NCBI GenBank assembly: GCA_947259315.1
Contig: CAMYLR010000021.1
Location: 1 to 64,000 of the forward strand
Length of the DNA stretch: 64,000 nt
From: an uncultured Gemmatimonadales bacterium
GTDB taxonomy: Bacteria; Gemmatimonadota; Gemmatimonadetes; JACCXV01; JAHWKZ01
Direction of reading: 5' to 3'
In this document: positions 34,786 to 42,926 of the stretch, piece by piece
How the letters are laid out: each line of letters opens with the position of its first letter
Position numbering within the stretch: the stretch's first letter is position 1
Notes under the pieces: generated by a model
The model's input: the letters and a program-made list of their open reading frames with translations, nothing else
Database searches by the model: none
Told to the model about the DNA's origin: nothing
Program-made: the position numbers and the translations under genes

Positions 34786-37526
34786 TCCGTAGAGCGACTG
34801 AAGAACCGGTAACCCAACAGCCGACCCCACCGGCGATCCACACGCTCACGCTCGACGGTGAAGAGGTCTCGTTTACCGCCGGCGAGACGCTCATCGACAT
34901 CACCTACCGCCACCACAAGGACGTTCCAAACCTCTGCTACGACCCGCGGCTCGAGCCCTTTGGCGCTTGTCGGTTGTGCATCGTCGAGTTGGAAGGTGCC
35001 AACAACCCGGTTGCGTCATGCACGACCCTGGCCGAGCCGAACATGGTTGTAACGACCCGGACAGCGAGACTCGAGACGCATCGTCGTGTTTTGATGGAGA
35101 TGGTCGCATCAGAGAATCGCGACATCGACGTCGACCCCCTGAGCGGTTACGCCTCCCAACAGATGCGCGAGCTCGTCGATCAGTACGACGCCCGAACCGG
35201 CCGTTTCCAGGGTGAACAGTCGGGTACGAGCCGCGAGGACGACGACAACCCGTTCATCAAGCGCGATTACGACAATTGCATTTCGTGCTACCGCTGTGTG
35301 CGCGTCTGCGCCGAGCAGGAAGGCGACTACGCGATAAGCGTTATGAATCGTGGCTTTGACACCCAGATAACGACCGAGTTCGAGGGATTGCTCGTCGACT
35401 CGGCGTGCACCTTCTGCGGTCAATGCATCCAAACGTGCCCCACGGGCGCGCTGGCAGACCTCAAAGCGCTAGCCAACAAAGATGTGCCTGGGGAGACGGT
35501 CACTACACGCACGATCTGTCCCTACTGCGGCGTCGGATGCACGGTCGATGTGATGACTCGCGGCGAGCAAATCGTCGGTGTTCTGCCCGCGATGGACGGG
35601 CCCGCCAACGAAGGCGCGCTGTGCGTCAAGGGACAGTTCGCGTTCGACTTCGTTCATCATCCCGATCGGCTGGCGACCCCGCTCGTCCGGGGCGACGACG
35701 GCGAGCTGCACGAAGCGAGCTGGGACGAAGCGCTCGATCGCGCGGCCACCGGATTCCGAAAGGTGCTCGACGAGCACGGCCGGCACAGCGTGTATGGTGT
35801 CGCGTCGGGCCGCGCACCCACCGAAGCCTGTTACATGCTGCAACGGTTTATTCGGGCTGGCTTCGGGACCAACCAGATCGATAACTGTAGCCGAGCTTGA
35901 CACGCTCCCACGGTCGCCGGTCTGGCGGCCACGATCGGACGGGGAGCGATGTCGAACCCACTCGTGGACATGGACAAGCCCGATGTGATCTTCTGCATCG
36001 GCACGAACATGACCGAGTGCCATCCGGTTGCGGCGACCCGTATCAAGCGGGCGATCGCCCGGGGGGCCAAGCTGATCGTGGCCGACCCGCGCCGGATTCC
36101 GCTTGCCGATCTAGCTGATCTGTACCTGCCGCTTCGGGTTGGATCGGACGCGGCACTGCTATTGGCGATGGCCCACGTGATCGAGCGTGAGGGACTCGTC
36201 GACGCGGCGTTCATCGACGAGCGCACCGTCGACGGTGAGTTGTTCCTCGAGCACGTCCGCAAGTTCCCACCCGAGTGGGCCGAGCGGATCAGCGGCGTGC
36301 GCGCCGAGGATATCGAACGCGCGGCGTTGTGGTACGGCACTGCCGAGCGCGGGGCGATCTACTACACGCTCGGTATCACCGAGCACATCTGTGGCGTCGA
36401 GAATGTGCAGTGCCTGTGCAACCTGGCGCTCATGACCGGCAACATCGGCCGCGAGGGAACCGGTATCAACCCGATGCGCGGCCAGAACAACATTCAGGGT
36501 GCTGGCGACTCGGGCGCGTTACCCAACAACTACGTTGGGTTCCAAGCCGTCGATGACCCGGCACACCAGAAGAAATTCACAAAGGCCTACGGCCGCGAGA
36601 CCGATCTCGAAAAGGGCCCGACGAAAGTGACCGCGCTCGAGATGTGCGGCGATCGGATCAAGGCGATGGTGATCGCCGGCGAGAACACCGTCGTGTCTGA
36701 CCCCGATCGGGACCACTGCGAGCATGCGCTCAAGAGCCTCGACCACCTGGTGGTCATCGACATCTTCTTGACCGAGACCGCACAGTTGGCCGACGTCGTG
36801 CTGCCGGCCACAGCGTGGGGCGAAACCGATGGCACCTGTACCAACACCGAGCGCCGCGTGCAACGGTTACGCGCCGCCGTTCCACCGCCGGGCGACGCCA
36901 AGCCCGACTGGTGGATCGTGTCACAATTGGCCCAGCGGATCGGCTTCAAAGGATTCGAGTTCGAATCCGCTAAAGAGGTATTCAACGAGCTGTGCGAGCT
37001 GTCTGCGACCTACCACGGGCTCGATTGGGACCGCATCGAGCACAGCGAGTATCAATGGCCGGTGCCCCACGCCGGACATCCGGGAACGCCACGACTCCAC
37101 GAAGGAGAGTTCGTCAACGGACGTGGGATCTTCAAGCTGATCGAGTACCGCGACCCGGCGGAGACGATCAACGACGACTATCCGGTGTGGCTGACGACCG
37201 GGCGTCGGTTGGCATCGTACCACACTCGGACCCAGACCGGCCGCTCGGCCGGTATCGACTATCTGCTCCCCGAGGAAACGCTCGAGGTTAACCCCAGCGA
37301 CGTCGACGCTTGGGGATTGGCCGATGGCGAATGGGCCGAGGTGTCGAGTCCCCGTGGGTCGGTGCGCATCAAGGTCCGAGCAACGGACCGTTCGCCACGG
37401 GGCACGGTGTTCGCCAGCTTCAGCTTCGCCGATGTCCCGGTCAACGTGTTGACCGGATCGGGCTACGACCCGATCACCGAAACTGCCGAGTTAAAGGTGT
37501 GTCCCGTCAGGGTCGAACCCGCGTAG
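34782..37526 (+). CDS. fdhA: Selenocysteine-containing formate dehydrogenase alpha subunit (UGA at 35898 read as Sec373)
   Basis: One 914-residue selenoprotein that the ORF track splits in two. Order: [2Fe-2S] domain (~20-100; CYDPRLEPFGACRLC), two [4Fe-4S] clusters (~165-230; CISCYRCVRVC, CTFCGQCIQTC) and the Mo/W-bis-MGD catalytic domain (TICPYCGVGC, GQNNIQGAGDSGALPN, VWLTTGRRLASYHTRTQTGR). At the active site the frame reads NCSRA-UGA-HAPTVAGL, exactly where E. coli FdhF has Sec in CARVUHGPSVAGL. Reading continues in the same frame to 37526. A SECIS hairpin follows the UGA. The NuoG-type HPxDCxxC cluster motif between the first two regions is not seen. The ORF-track start at 34680 would overlap fdhB; ATG 34782 is used. 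Confidence 0.95.
35898..35930 (+). promoter_or_regulatory. UGA selenocysteine codon plus bacterial SECIS element
   Basis: The UGA at 35898-35900 is followed after 11 bases by a 7-bp stem, GGTCGCC (35912-35918) with GGCGGCC (35924-35930), including one G-U pair, capped by the loop GGTCT. This loop sequence and spacing match the SelB-binding SECIS of E. coli fdhF, which has the same GGUCU apical loop. This supports insertion of selenocysteine rather than termination. Confidence 0.92.
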
Positions 37527-38523
37527 TGATGCCCTGATCGGTTCTGACCGCCGTGACGACGTCTCTCACGGCTTTTGTGACAGCCTCCGGCGCATCGAAC
37601 TGAATGAAGTGACCGCTGTTCTCGATCACGCGGTGATCGCTGTCGATCGAGAGAGTCGCGAGATCCTCCTGCAACTCGATCCACAGGGGCCGGAACCGCG
37701 CGCGGAGAGCCGGCGTCACGCCAGGGGGGAAGACGTCCGGATCGCGGCCGGCGGTGAGCACGACGAGCGGCAACGAGTCGAGTGCACCCGCCTCCGTTGC
37801 CTGCGACATGCTCGCGTCCTGCGCATCGGACTCCGCCAGAAGCGCGGGAACCGACCGCGGCATGTACGCATTGACGATCGAGGCGACGTCGGGCGGAAGT
37901 TGTCGCAAGGGAACGCCGCCCCTCACTCTCAAAACACCGGTCTGGGCCAGCAGCGGCCCCATGAGCCGAGTTCGCGCCGGAACTCTCGCTCGCTGCACTA
38001 GCTCGAGTGGGAACCGCTGCCACTGGCCCGGGTGTGACGCGTCCACGAAGACCAACCCCACGACCTCGTCCGGAAACCGATCGACGAACACTCGCATGTA
38101 CACGCCACCGATCGAGTGACCGACCAACACGTAGGGTGGCCGGACAGCAGCGGCTGATAGAAGCGCGTGCAGGTCGGTTGCGATCTGTTCCCCATCACGC
38201 GGCGTGTTTCCGCGATCGCTCCACATGAGTCCCGCACGATCGTACGAGCAAACTCGGGTGAACTCGGCGATCGATGGTTGCACCTCGGTCCACGCCATCG
38301 ACGCAGCGGGACCGGTCCCGGCCTCCAAGATGACGGTTGGGCTACCCTGGCCCGAGCAGTGGAGATGGAGTCGCACCCCGTCGATGTCGATAAGTCGCCC
38401 CGGCGCCGGTAGTGAGCGCGCGACTTCGCGACGTGCCCATTGTTCGTATGCCGTCCCGAGCGCCAAGAACAACGCGACACCGGTAACGACCGCAAACAAG
38501 ATGCGTTTCGTCCATCGACGCAT
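37507..38523 (-). CDS. Alpha/beta hydrolase, membrane-anchored
   Basis: A 338-residue protein with an N-terminal signal anchor (ILFAVVTGVALFLALGTAY) and an alpha/beta hydrolase fold. The catalytic triad is visible: Ser in YVLVGHSIGGVYMR, Asp in LTAGRDPD, His in VIENSGHFIQFD. The oxyanion region is VILEAGTGPAAS. Substrate unknown; esterase or haloperoxidase-like relatives exist. ATG at 38523 is chosen (the ORF track starts 18 codons earlier inside the neighbour). Its 3' end overlaps the convergent fdhA end by 20 bp. Confidence 0.88.
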   Translation of the reverse strand: MRRWTKRILFAVVTGVALFLALGTAYEQWARREVARSLPAPGRLIDIDGVRLHLHCSGQGSPTVILEAGTGPAASMAWTEVQPSIAEFTRVCSYDRAGLMWSDRGNTPRDGEQIATDLHALLSAAAVRPPYVLVGHSIGGVYMRVFVDRFPDEVVGLVFVDASHPGQWQRFPLELVQRARVPARTRLMGPLLAQTGVLRVRGGVPLRQLPPDVASIVNAYMPRSVPALLAESDAQDASMSQATEAGALDSLPLVVLTAGRDPDVFPPGVTPALRARFRPLWIELQEDLATLSIDSDHRVIENSGHFIQFDAPEAVTKAVRDVVTAVRTDQGITTRVRP

Positions 38524-38533
38524 CGTCTGCGTC

Positions 38534-38935
38534 TCAGGGTGGGTCCACGGCCGGTTCGAGCGTCGGACGAGCGTCACCGGTCAGTGGCAGTCGCGTGCCG
38601 TCCGACATCACGAATACAGCGCGTTCAACATTCCATCGCTGATCGGCGAACTCGATGTCGGCGTAGAACCGGCCGCTGTCCCGAGCCCCGACGACCGAAG
38701 CCACCAGCGCTCGCGTCGATGGCCCGGCCGCCTCGATGCGTTCCGGATCGAGGTGTCGGACACCCCCCAGCAAACCGACAACGGTGTTGTCACCGGTCAC
38801 GAAAGCGCGTGCTGCGGTGACCGGCGTTGCGACCTCACGCGTGTCGAGAGCGCGACGGCTGTAAGCTTGGAACAACCCGGCAGTTAATGCGGCAAACGCC
38901 GCAAACAAGAGCACGATCCGACTACCCGAGCGCAC
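38534..38935 (-). CDS. Coa1-like membrane-anchored protein
   Basis: A 133-residue protein starting at GTG, with one N-terminal hydrophobic segment (IVLLFAAFAALTAGLFQAY). The rest (AARAFVTGDNTVVGLLGGVR, then GRFYADIEFADQRWNVERAVFVMSDGTRLPL) resembles the cytochrome-oxidase-assembly Coa1 family, which shares the helix plus small alpha-beta domain. The assignment is tentative. It overlaps the upstream HD-domain gene by 14 bp and the hydrolase gene follows after 10 bp, so the three are one operon. Confidence 0.65.
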   Translation of the reverse strand: MRSGSRIVLLFAAFAALTAGLFQAYSRRALDTREVATPVTAARAFVTGDNTVVGLLGGVRHLDPERIEAAGPSTRALVASVVGARDSGRFYADIEFADQRWNVERAVFVMSDGTRLPLTGDARPTLEPAVDPP

Positions 38936-39473
38936 GTTTTAGCTCGTTCGTCACGGTTCTTAACCGTTCGGTGAACCACGTCTCGCCAGCATCTTCGAGA
39001 ACCGGGATGAGTTCGCGCGGGGTTTCGTCCACGTACTTGCGTTGAAAACGCTCGTATCCGTCGCTCAACGCCTCGCGCATGTTGTGGAGCCGATCCGCCG
39101 CCTTGACGAGTCGCACTGCTCGGGGACCGTTTCGGATTCCGGCCCAGTACACGTCCGCGCTGCGCTCAATGCCAAGTGCGACGATCCTCAGCGACAAGAG
39201 GGTCACCCCCTCTTGGACCTCCACTCCATAGCGCTCGAGCAGGATCGTTGGATGGATATCGCAATCCTCGAGAACGTCGTGGAGCAGGGCGATGGCGAGC
39301 GTCGCGTCCTCGACCGGTTCGGGGAACTCGTCCTCGAGGATCCTCCGAACTCCGCGCGGGTGAGTGATATACGGGACTCCTGAGGTGCGCTGCTGGCCGC
39401 GGTGAGCGGCCTCGGCAAAGGCGTCGACCTCGGCTAAATCGATCTCTGGCCCAGAGCCATTCCCCTCTGACAT
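38922..39473 (-). CDS. HD-domain protein, small alarmone hydrolase-like
   Basis: A 183-residue protein that consists only of the RelA/SpoT-type HD hydrolase domain: AHRGQQRTSGVPYITHP, LAIALLHDVLEDCDI (the HD metal pair) and LVKAADRLHNMREAL. Full-length Rel proteins also carry synthetase and TGS domains, absent here. Stand-alone versions (SAH/MESH1-like) degrade (p)ppGpp or related nucleotides. First gene of a three-gene minus-strand operon, divergent from the cold-shock gene. Confidence 0.85.
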   Translation of the reverse strand: MSEGNGSGPEIDLAEVDAFAEAAHRGQQRTSGVPYITHPRGVRRILEDEFPEPVEDATLAIALLHDVLEDCDIHPTILLERYGVEVQEGVTLLSLRIVALGIERSADVYWAGIRNGPRAVRLVKAADRLHNMREALSDGYERFQRKYVDETPRELIPVLEDAGETWFTERLRTVTNELKRALG

Positions 39474-39496
39474 GCCCCGAAGCTACAAGAAAGTAC

Positions 39497-39528
39497 TTGA
39501 CAACCGCCTCTGTACGTGAGACACTATT
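39497..39528 (+). promoter_or_regulatory. Candidate promoter of the cold-shock gene
   Basis: An exact -35 hexamer TTGACA at 39497-39502 is followed by weak -10 candidates around TGAGACACTATTC (39517-39529) at 17-20 bp spacing. This would give a leader of about 230 bases before the cold-shock start, the usual arrangement for cspA-type genes. The -10 is poor, so only moderate confidence. Confidence 0.4.
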
Positions 39529-39588
39529 CGCGCTCTAAGGGATCTATGCAACAGGGATCGACTGCACGGAAAAGACAGAATTCGTCAG

Positions 39589-39627
39589 ACGCCGGTCTCG
39601 AGAACACCAGAGGCGCGGCGTTTTTTT
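39589..39627 (+). terminator. Terminator-like hairpin within the cold-shock gene leader
   Basis: ACGCCG (39589-39594) pairs perfectly with CGGCGT (39616-39621), and the stem runs directly into T7 (39621-39627). It lies between the candidate promoter and the cold-shock ORF. It may act as an attenuator that is bypassed in the cold, or end a separate ~95-nt RNA. An alternative pairing of CGCC with the internal GGCG exists, which could make it switchable. Confidence 0.5.
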
Positions 39628-39762
39628 GTGCGACGATGACCCAACGGACCCTTGGAAAACGGCACGAGGCAACAAGCTCGAGTCGAGTAGTGTTAACCCT
39701 GCAGTAGCAACAAGGAGCAACAACGCGAAATGCAAAGCGAAACGCAAGGAGTACAAAGCACA

Positions 39763-39978
39763 ATGAGTGAAAGACTCACAGGTACCGTGAAGTGGTTCAA
39801 CGACGCCAAGGGTTTTGGGTTCATCCAACAGGAGAACGGCCCAGACGTTTTCGTTCACTTCTCTGCCATCCAGGCTGACGGCTTCAAGAGCCTCGCCGAG
39901 AATGATCGGGTCGAGTTCGAGGTCACCGACGGGCCAAAGGGTCCGCAGGCCACGAACGTAACAAAGGCAGAAGCGTAA
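39763..39978 (+). CDS. Cold-shock domain protein (CspA family)
   Basis: A 71-residue single-stranded nucleic-acid chaperone. RNP1 (KGFGFIQ) and RNP2 (VFVHFSAI) are intact, and the opening [16 protein letters not shown] is canonical. The ORF track starts 11 codons earlier; both ATGs have an AAGGAG about 11-12 bases upstream, but the start at MSERLTG gives the normal family length and is preferred. It has a long leader with a terminator-like hairpin, consistent with post-transcriptional control. Confidence 0.94.
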   Translation: MSERLTGTVKWFNDAKGFGFIQQENGPDVFVHFSAIQADGFKSLAENDRVEFEVTDGPKGPQATNVTKAEA

Positions 39979-40007
39979 GCCGTTCTTTTCCTTACAAACA
40001 TTTACGT

Positions 40008-40037
40008 TTGACAGACGTCTCATAAACGTCGTATAAG
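40008..40037 (+). promoter_or_regulatory. Strong sigma70-type promoter for an orphan RNA
   Basis: TTGACA at 40008-40013, an 18-bp spacer, and TATAAG at 40032-40037: a near-consensus housekeeping promoter. Expected transcription start is about 40044. It points away from the cold-shock gene into a region without an ORF that ends at a strong terminator. Confidence 0.75.
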
Positions 40038-40043
40038 GAATAA

Positions 40044-40235
40044 AGAACATCGGCGGTGGCGGGCTTCAGGGCCGCCCGAACCGGCAAACCCAGATCAAGC
40101 GTCCCGGCCAGGACGCGAATCGGACAGCACCGTTGTGCTGAGCCGCTGAAAGGGACAAGAGCCGGAGGTTTCGCCAACGTCGTTAGCTGACCGGTCAGTT
40201 GTGCGCCCCGCTTTCGAGCGGGGCGCACTTTTTTT
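40044..40235 (+). ncRNA. Putative ~190-nt structured non-coding RNA, family not recognised
   Basis: Bounded by a near-consensus promoter and a strong terminator, with no convincing ORF. Predicted stems: CGGGC/GCCCG (40060-40064 with 40074-40078), GCGTCC/GGACGC (40099-40104 with 40111-40116), CAGCAC/GTGCTG closed by CGTT (40125-40130 with 40135-40140), and the self-complementary CTGACCGGTCAG (40187-40198) before the terminator stem. It lacks the SRP, tmRNA, RNase P and common riboswitch signatures I checked by eye. 6S RNA has a similar length but the expected long central-bubble rod was not seen. Could be a regulatory RNA linked to the cold-shock gene or independent. Confidence 0.65.
40201..40235 (+). 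terminator. Strong Rho-independent terminator
   Basis: A perfect 11-bp stem, GTGCGCCCCGC (40201-40211) with GCGGGGCGCAC (40218-40228), loop TTTCGA, followed directly by T7 (40229-40235). It ends the orphan RNA and insulates the downstream transporter gene, whose start is 48 bp away. Confidence 0.92.
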
Positions 40236-40282
40236 GCCCTCCGGTTTGACTGCAGCCGCACAATCCCCACCTTAGAAGCAAG

Positions 40283-41761
40283 ATGCGCAACGACGACCAA
40301 CCGGTTGCGGCGTTCGAGCCGAGCCTTGACCGGCGTGGCCGCCTAGGGCTCGCTCTGGGACCGATCATCTTTGCCACGCTCATCTTGTCGCCCGCCCCAA
40401 CCGGCCTAAGCGACGCTGGATGGCGAACGGCAGCAGTGGCCGCCCTCATGGCGACCTGGTGGATCACCGAGGCGATCCCGCTACCGGCGACAGGGCTCCT
40501 GCCGCTGGCACTGTTGCCGCTGCTAGGAACGACATCGATTCGCGATGCAGCGGCTCCGTTCGCTCATCCGGTCATCTTCCTGTTCATGGGAGGGTTCTTC
40601 CTGGCTTTGGCGATGGAACGGTGGGCGCTCCACCGCCGAATCGCGCTGCACATCATTCACGCGATCGGCACCCGACCCCGACGTATCATCGCTGGCTTCA
40701 TGGCTAGCGCGGCGTTCCTCAGTATGTGGATTAGCAACACCGCAACGACGTTGCTTCTCCTGCCGATCGGACTGTCGGTACTGGCACTGAGTCGTGAAAC
40801 TCCCGGCGGTGGGGAAAACGACTCGCCTGGGTCCGACTTCGAACCCGCGTTGCTGTTGGCGATCGCGTTTGCTGCCAGCGTCGGCGGCATTGGAACGTTG
40901 ATCGGCACCCCGCCCAACGCTCTAACGGCGGCGTTCATCGAAGAGGCGTATGGGATTCGGATCGGTTTTGCGCGTTGGCTGCTGGTGGGGTTGCCGATGG
41001 TGGCGGTCGGGCTGCCGCTGACATACGCGATCGTCACGCGACTGGCGTTTCGCATTGGACGCGGTGAGCTGCCCGGCGGGGCCCAGTTGGTCGAACGGGA
41101 AATCGCTCGTTTGGGGCCGATTTCAAGCGGTGAAAGCCGCGTGGCGATCGTATTTGTGCTCGCCGCCGTCGCCTGGGTCACGCGCCCGCTTATCGAGCGA
41201 TGGGTACCCGGAATCACCGATGCCGGTATCGCCGTCATCGTTGGATTGCTGTTGTTCATGATCCCCGGTGACCTAAAACGAGGCGAGTTTCTGCTCAGTT
41301 GGAAGTGGGCCCGACGGTTGCCGTGGGGCGTGTTGTTGTTGTTCGGAGGTGGACTCAGCTTGGCGTCCGCGATCGATCGTAGCGGTTTGGCAGCCTGGCT
41401 GGCCGACAGCTTTGCCACGCTTGGTGGATGGCCGTTGGCGGCGATCCTGATCTTGGTAATCGTCAGCGCGATCTTGTTCAGCGAGCTTGCCAGTAACACC
41501 GCGACGGCGGCAGCGTTTCTTCCAGTGGTCGGCGCACTGGCGATTGCGATCGGCGTCGAACCGCTGCACCTCGTTATTCCAGCCGGATTGGCTGCCAGCG
41601 GCGGTTACATGTTGCCGGTCGCTACCCCGCCCAACGCGATCGTTTACAGCACCGGTCGCGTCACCGTGCCGCAGCTCGTTCGTGCTGGGGCGCTTCTCGA
41701 CCTGGTCTTCCTAGCGGTCGTCATGGGAATCGGCTATTTGATCGTCCCGCGGCTGTTCTAG
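40283..41761 (+). CDS. SLC13/DASS family anion:sodium symporter
   Basis: A 492-residue inner-membrane transporter with about 11-12 helices. The two SNT signature regions are present: MWISNTATTLLLLPIGLSVL and SELASNTATAAAFLPVVGAL, and the helix-hairpin stretch GGIGTLIGTPPNAL. WWITEAIPLPATGLLPLALLPLLG is the family opening. It probably takes up di- or tricarboxylates (or sulfate) with sodium. It lacks the TrkA-C domains of the 29515 transporter. It is expressed separately from the upstream RNA because of the terminator between them. Confidence 0.92.
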   Translation: MRNDDQPVAAFEPSLDRRGRLGLALGPIIFATLILSPAPTGLSDAGWRTAAVAALMATWWITEAIPLPATGLLPLALLPLLGTTSIRDAAAPFAHPVIFLFMGGFFLALAMERWALHRRIALHIIHAIGTRPRRIIAGFMASAAFLSMWISNTATTLLLLPIGLSVLALSRETPGGGENDSPGSDFEPALLLAIAFAASVGGIGTLIGTPPNALTAAFIEEAYGIRIGFARWLLVGLPMVAVGLPLTYAIVTRLAFRIGRGELPGGAQLVEREIARLGPISSGESRVAIVFVLAAVAWVTRPLIERWVPGITDAGIAVIVGLLLFMIPGDLKRGEFLLSWKWARRLPWGVLLLFGGGLSLASAIDRSGLAAWLADSFATLGGWPLAAILILVIVSAILFSELASNTATAAAFLPVVGALAIAIGVEPLHLVIPAGLAASGGYMLPVATPPNAIVYSTGRVTVPQLVRAGALLDLVFLAVVMGIGYLIVPRLF

Positions 41762-41777
41762 CACCTGCTCTCCCCCG

Positions 41778-41796
41778 GGTAGGCAAAGTCCCCACA
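41778..41796 (+). promoter_or_regulatory. Putative operator site A (GTGGGGA-type near-palindrome)
   Basis: GGTAGGCAAAGTCCCCACA, located 68-86 bp before the start of the DUF4136-CBS-UspA-DUF5335 operon. It matches sites at 52202-52220 and 51473-51491 at about 15 of 19 positions in pairwise comparison with the former. The pattern is GTGGGGA-AA-STCCSCAC. I infer a shared regulator, most simply the NarL-type regulator of the nos region. Confidence 0.5.
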
Positions 41797-41863
41797 AACC
41801 ATTCGGGCGACTCCCGACAGACACGCCACCACATCGTTTCTACAATGTGATGGGAGAGTGTCG

Positions 41864-42430
41864 ATGCAATTCAACTCTGTTCATATCCTTTTCTTGATCG
41901 TGATCCTTGCGGGTTGCAGCTCGATGCGCGTAGCGACGTTCGGTGATCCATCGATGTCGTTCGCCGGTTTTCAGACCTATGCGTGGAGCAACGGCCAAGC
42001 AACCGGCGGCGATGAGACGAGCAACGGCGAAGTGGTCGATCGCCGAATCCGTGAAGTGGTCGATCGTAAGATGGCGACAAAAGGGTACCGATTGGTCGCT
42101 TCGGATCACTCCGACTTGTTGATCCACTATCACGCCGCAATGGACGAGAATCTGGATGTCGCTGCCGAGTACGAACGGTACCGGCTGGGCACAGATCCCT
42201 ACGGGCGAGAGACGTCCCGCGCGCAGGTCTTCAAGAAAGGCACCTTGGTCCTCGACGTGGAACAGCCCACGAGTCGACGTCTGATCTGGCGCGGCTGGGC
42301 GACCGACGCGATAAACGACGTACCGCGCACGGAGGAGATGCAGTCCAAGATAGATACCGCGGTCGACAAGATTCTCGACCGGTTCCCCGACTGTCCACGG
42401 ACCGAGTTGGCCCGGGAGCGGGAGGAGTGA
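41864..42430 (+). CDS. DUF4136 domain lipoprotein
   Basis: A 188-residue protein with a lipoprotein signal (FLIVILAGC) and the DUF4136 pattern: FAGFQTYAWSNG, VDRRIREVVDRKMATKGYRLV, DLLIHYHAAMDE and the closing ALDKILDRFP-like AVDKILDRFPDCP. Family members are outer-membrane or periplasmic lipoproteins without an established role. ATG at 41864 has GGGAG seven bases upstream. It opens a stress-type operon and lies downstream of operator-like site A. Confidence 0.85.
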   Translation: MQFNSVHILFLIVILAGCSSMRVATFGDPSMSFAGFQTYAWSNGQATGGDETSNGEVVDRRIREVVDRKMATKGYRLVASDHSDLLIHYHAAMDENLDVAAEYERYRLGTDPYGRETSRAQVFKKGTLVLDVEQPTSRRLIWRGWATDAINDVPRTEEMQSKIDTAVDKILDRFPDCPRTELAREREE

Positions 42431-42435
42431 GTCAA

Positions 42436-42912
42436 ATGTCCGTACCAGTAGCCCAAGCCCATGTCAAAGACGTGATGAACGCACCGGCGGTGACCGTGCG
42501 TGGGAGAACAAGTCTCAGGGAGACTGCCCGTCTGATGCTCGATAAGGGGATCGGGTGCGTGCTCGTTGTCGATGCAGACGGCGAGCTCGAAGGCATCATC
42601 GCCGCGCGCGACTTTTGTGCCCGGGAGGTGCGGGTACCGTTCTCGACGCTCGAGTTGCCCCAGGTCTTCGGCCATTGGCTCGGCAGTGAGGGCGCCGAGC
42701 AGGCGTATGCCGAGGCGGGCTCCCTGCCCGCCAGGGACATCATGCGCAGTCCGGTTTATTCGGTCGATGAGGACGACTCGATCGATCGCGTCCTCGAACT
42801 GATGCTCAAGCACGACATCGGGCATGTTCCGGTGCTGCGGGGCGGCCGACCGGTGGGGGTCGTTTCCGGGCGTGATCTTCTGAAACTCATGCTCGACCAT
42901 ATGCACGATTAG
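42436..42912 (+). CDS. CBS-domain pair protein
   Basis: A 158-residue cytoplasmic protein made of two CBS motifs: VKDVMNAPAVTVRGRTSLRETA...IGCVLVVD and ARDIMRSPVYSVDEDDSIDRVLELMLKHDIGHVPVLRGGRPVGVVSGRDLL. Such stand-alone pairs usually bind adenine nucleotides and sense energy state. The ATG at 42436 with GGAGG upstream is preferred over the GTG at 42427 that overlaps the previous stop. It sits between the DUF4136 and UspA genes. Confidence 0.88.
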   Translation: MSVPVAQAHVKDVMNAPAVTVRGRTSLRETARLMLDKGIGCVLVVDADGELEGIIAARDFCAREVRVPFSTLELPQVFGHWLGSEGAEQAYAEAGSLPARDIMRSPVYSVDEDDSIDRVLELMLKHDIGHVPVLRGGRPVGVVSGRDLLKLMLDHMHD

Positions 42913-42926
42913 GGAGGAGGCAATCC

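Noticed and set aside
35949-37526. Separate ORF for a second formate dehydrogenase subunit
   Set aside because: Same frame as the upstream ORF, interrupted only by a UGA at the conserved Sec position with a SECIS hairpin; it is the 3' part of fdhA.
39541-39627. tmRNA or tRNA in the cold-shock leader
   Set aside because: No acceptor-stem/CCA or TPsiC-arm pattern; better explained as a leader with a terminator-like hairpin.
40044-40235. 6S RNA, SRP RNA, tmRNA, RNase P RNA, tRNA-Sec or a cobalamin/Moco/c-di-GMP riboswitch
   Set aside because: Diagnostic conserved blocks of these RNAs were not found by eye on either strand; kept as an unassigned ncRNA.
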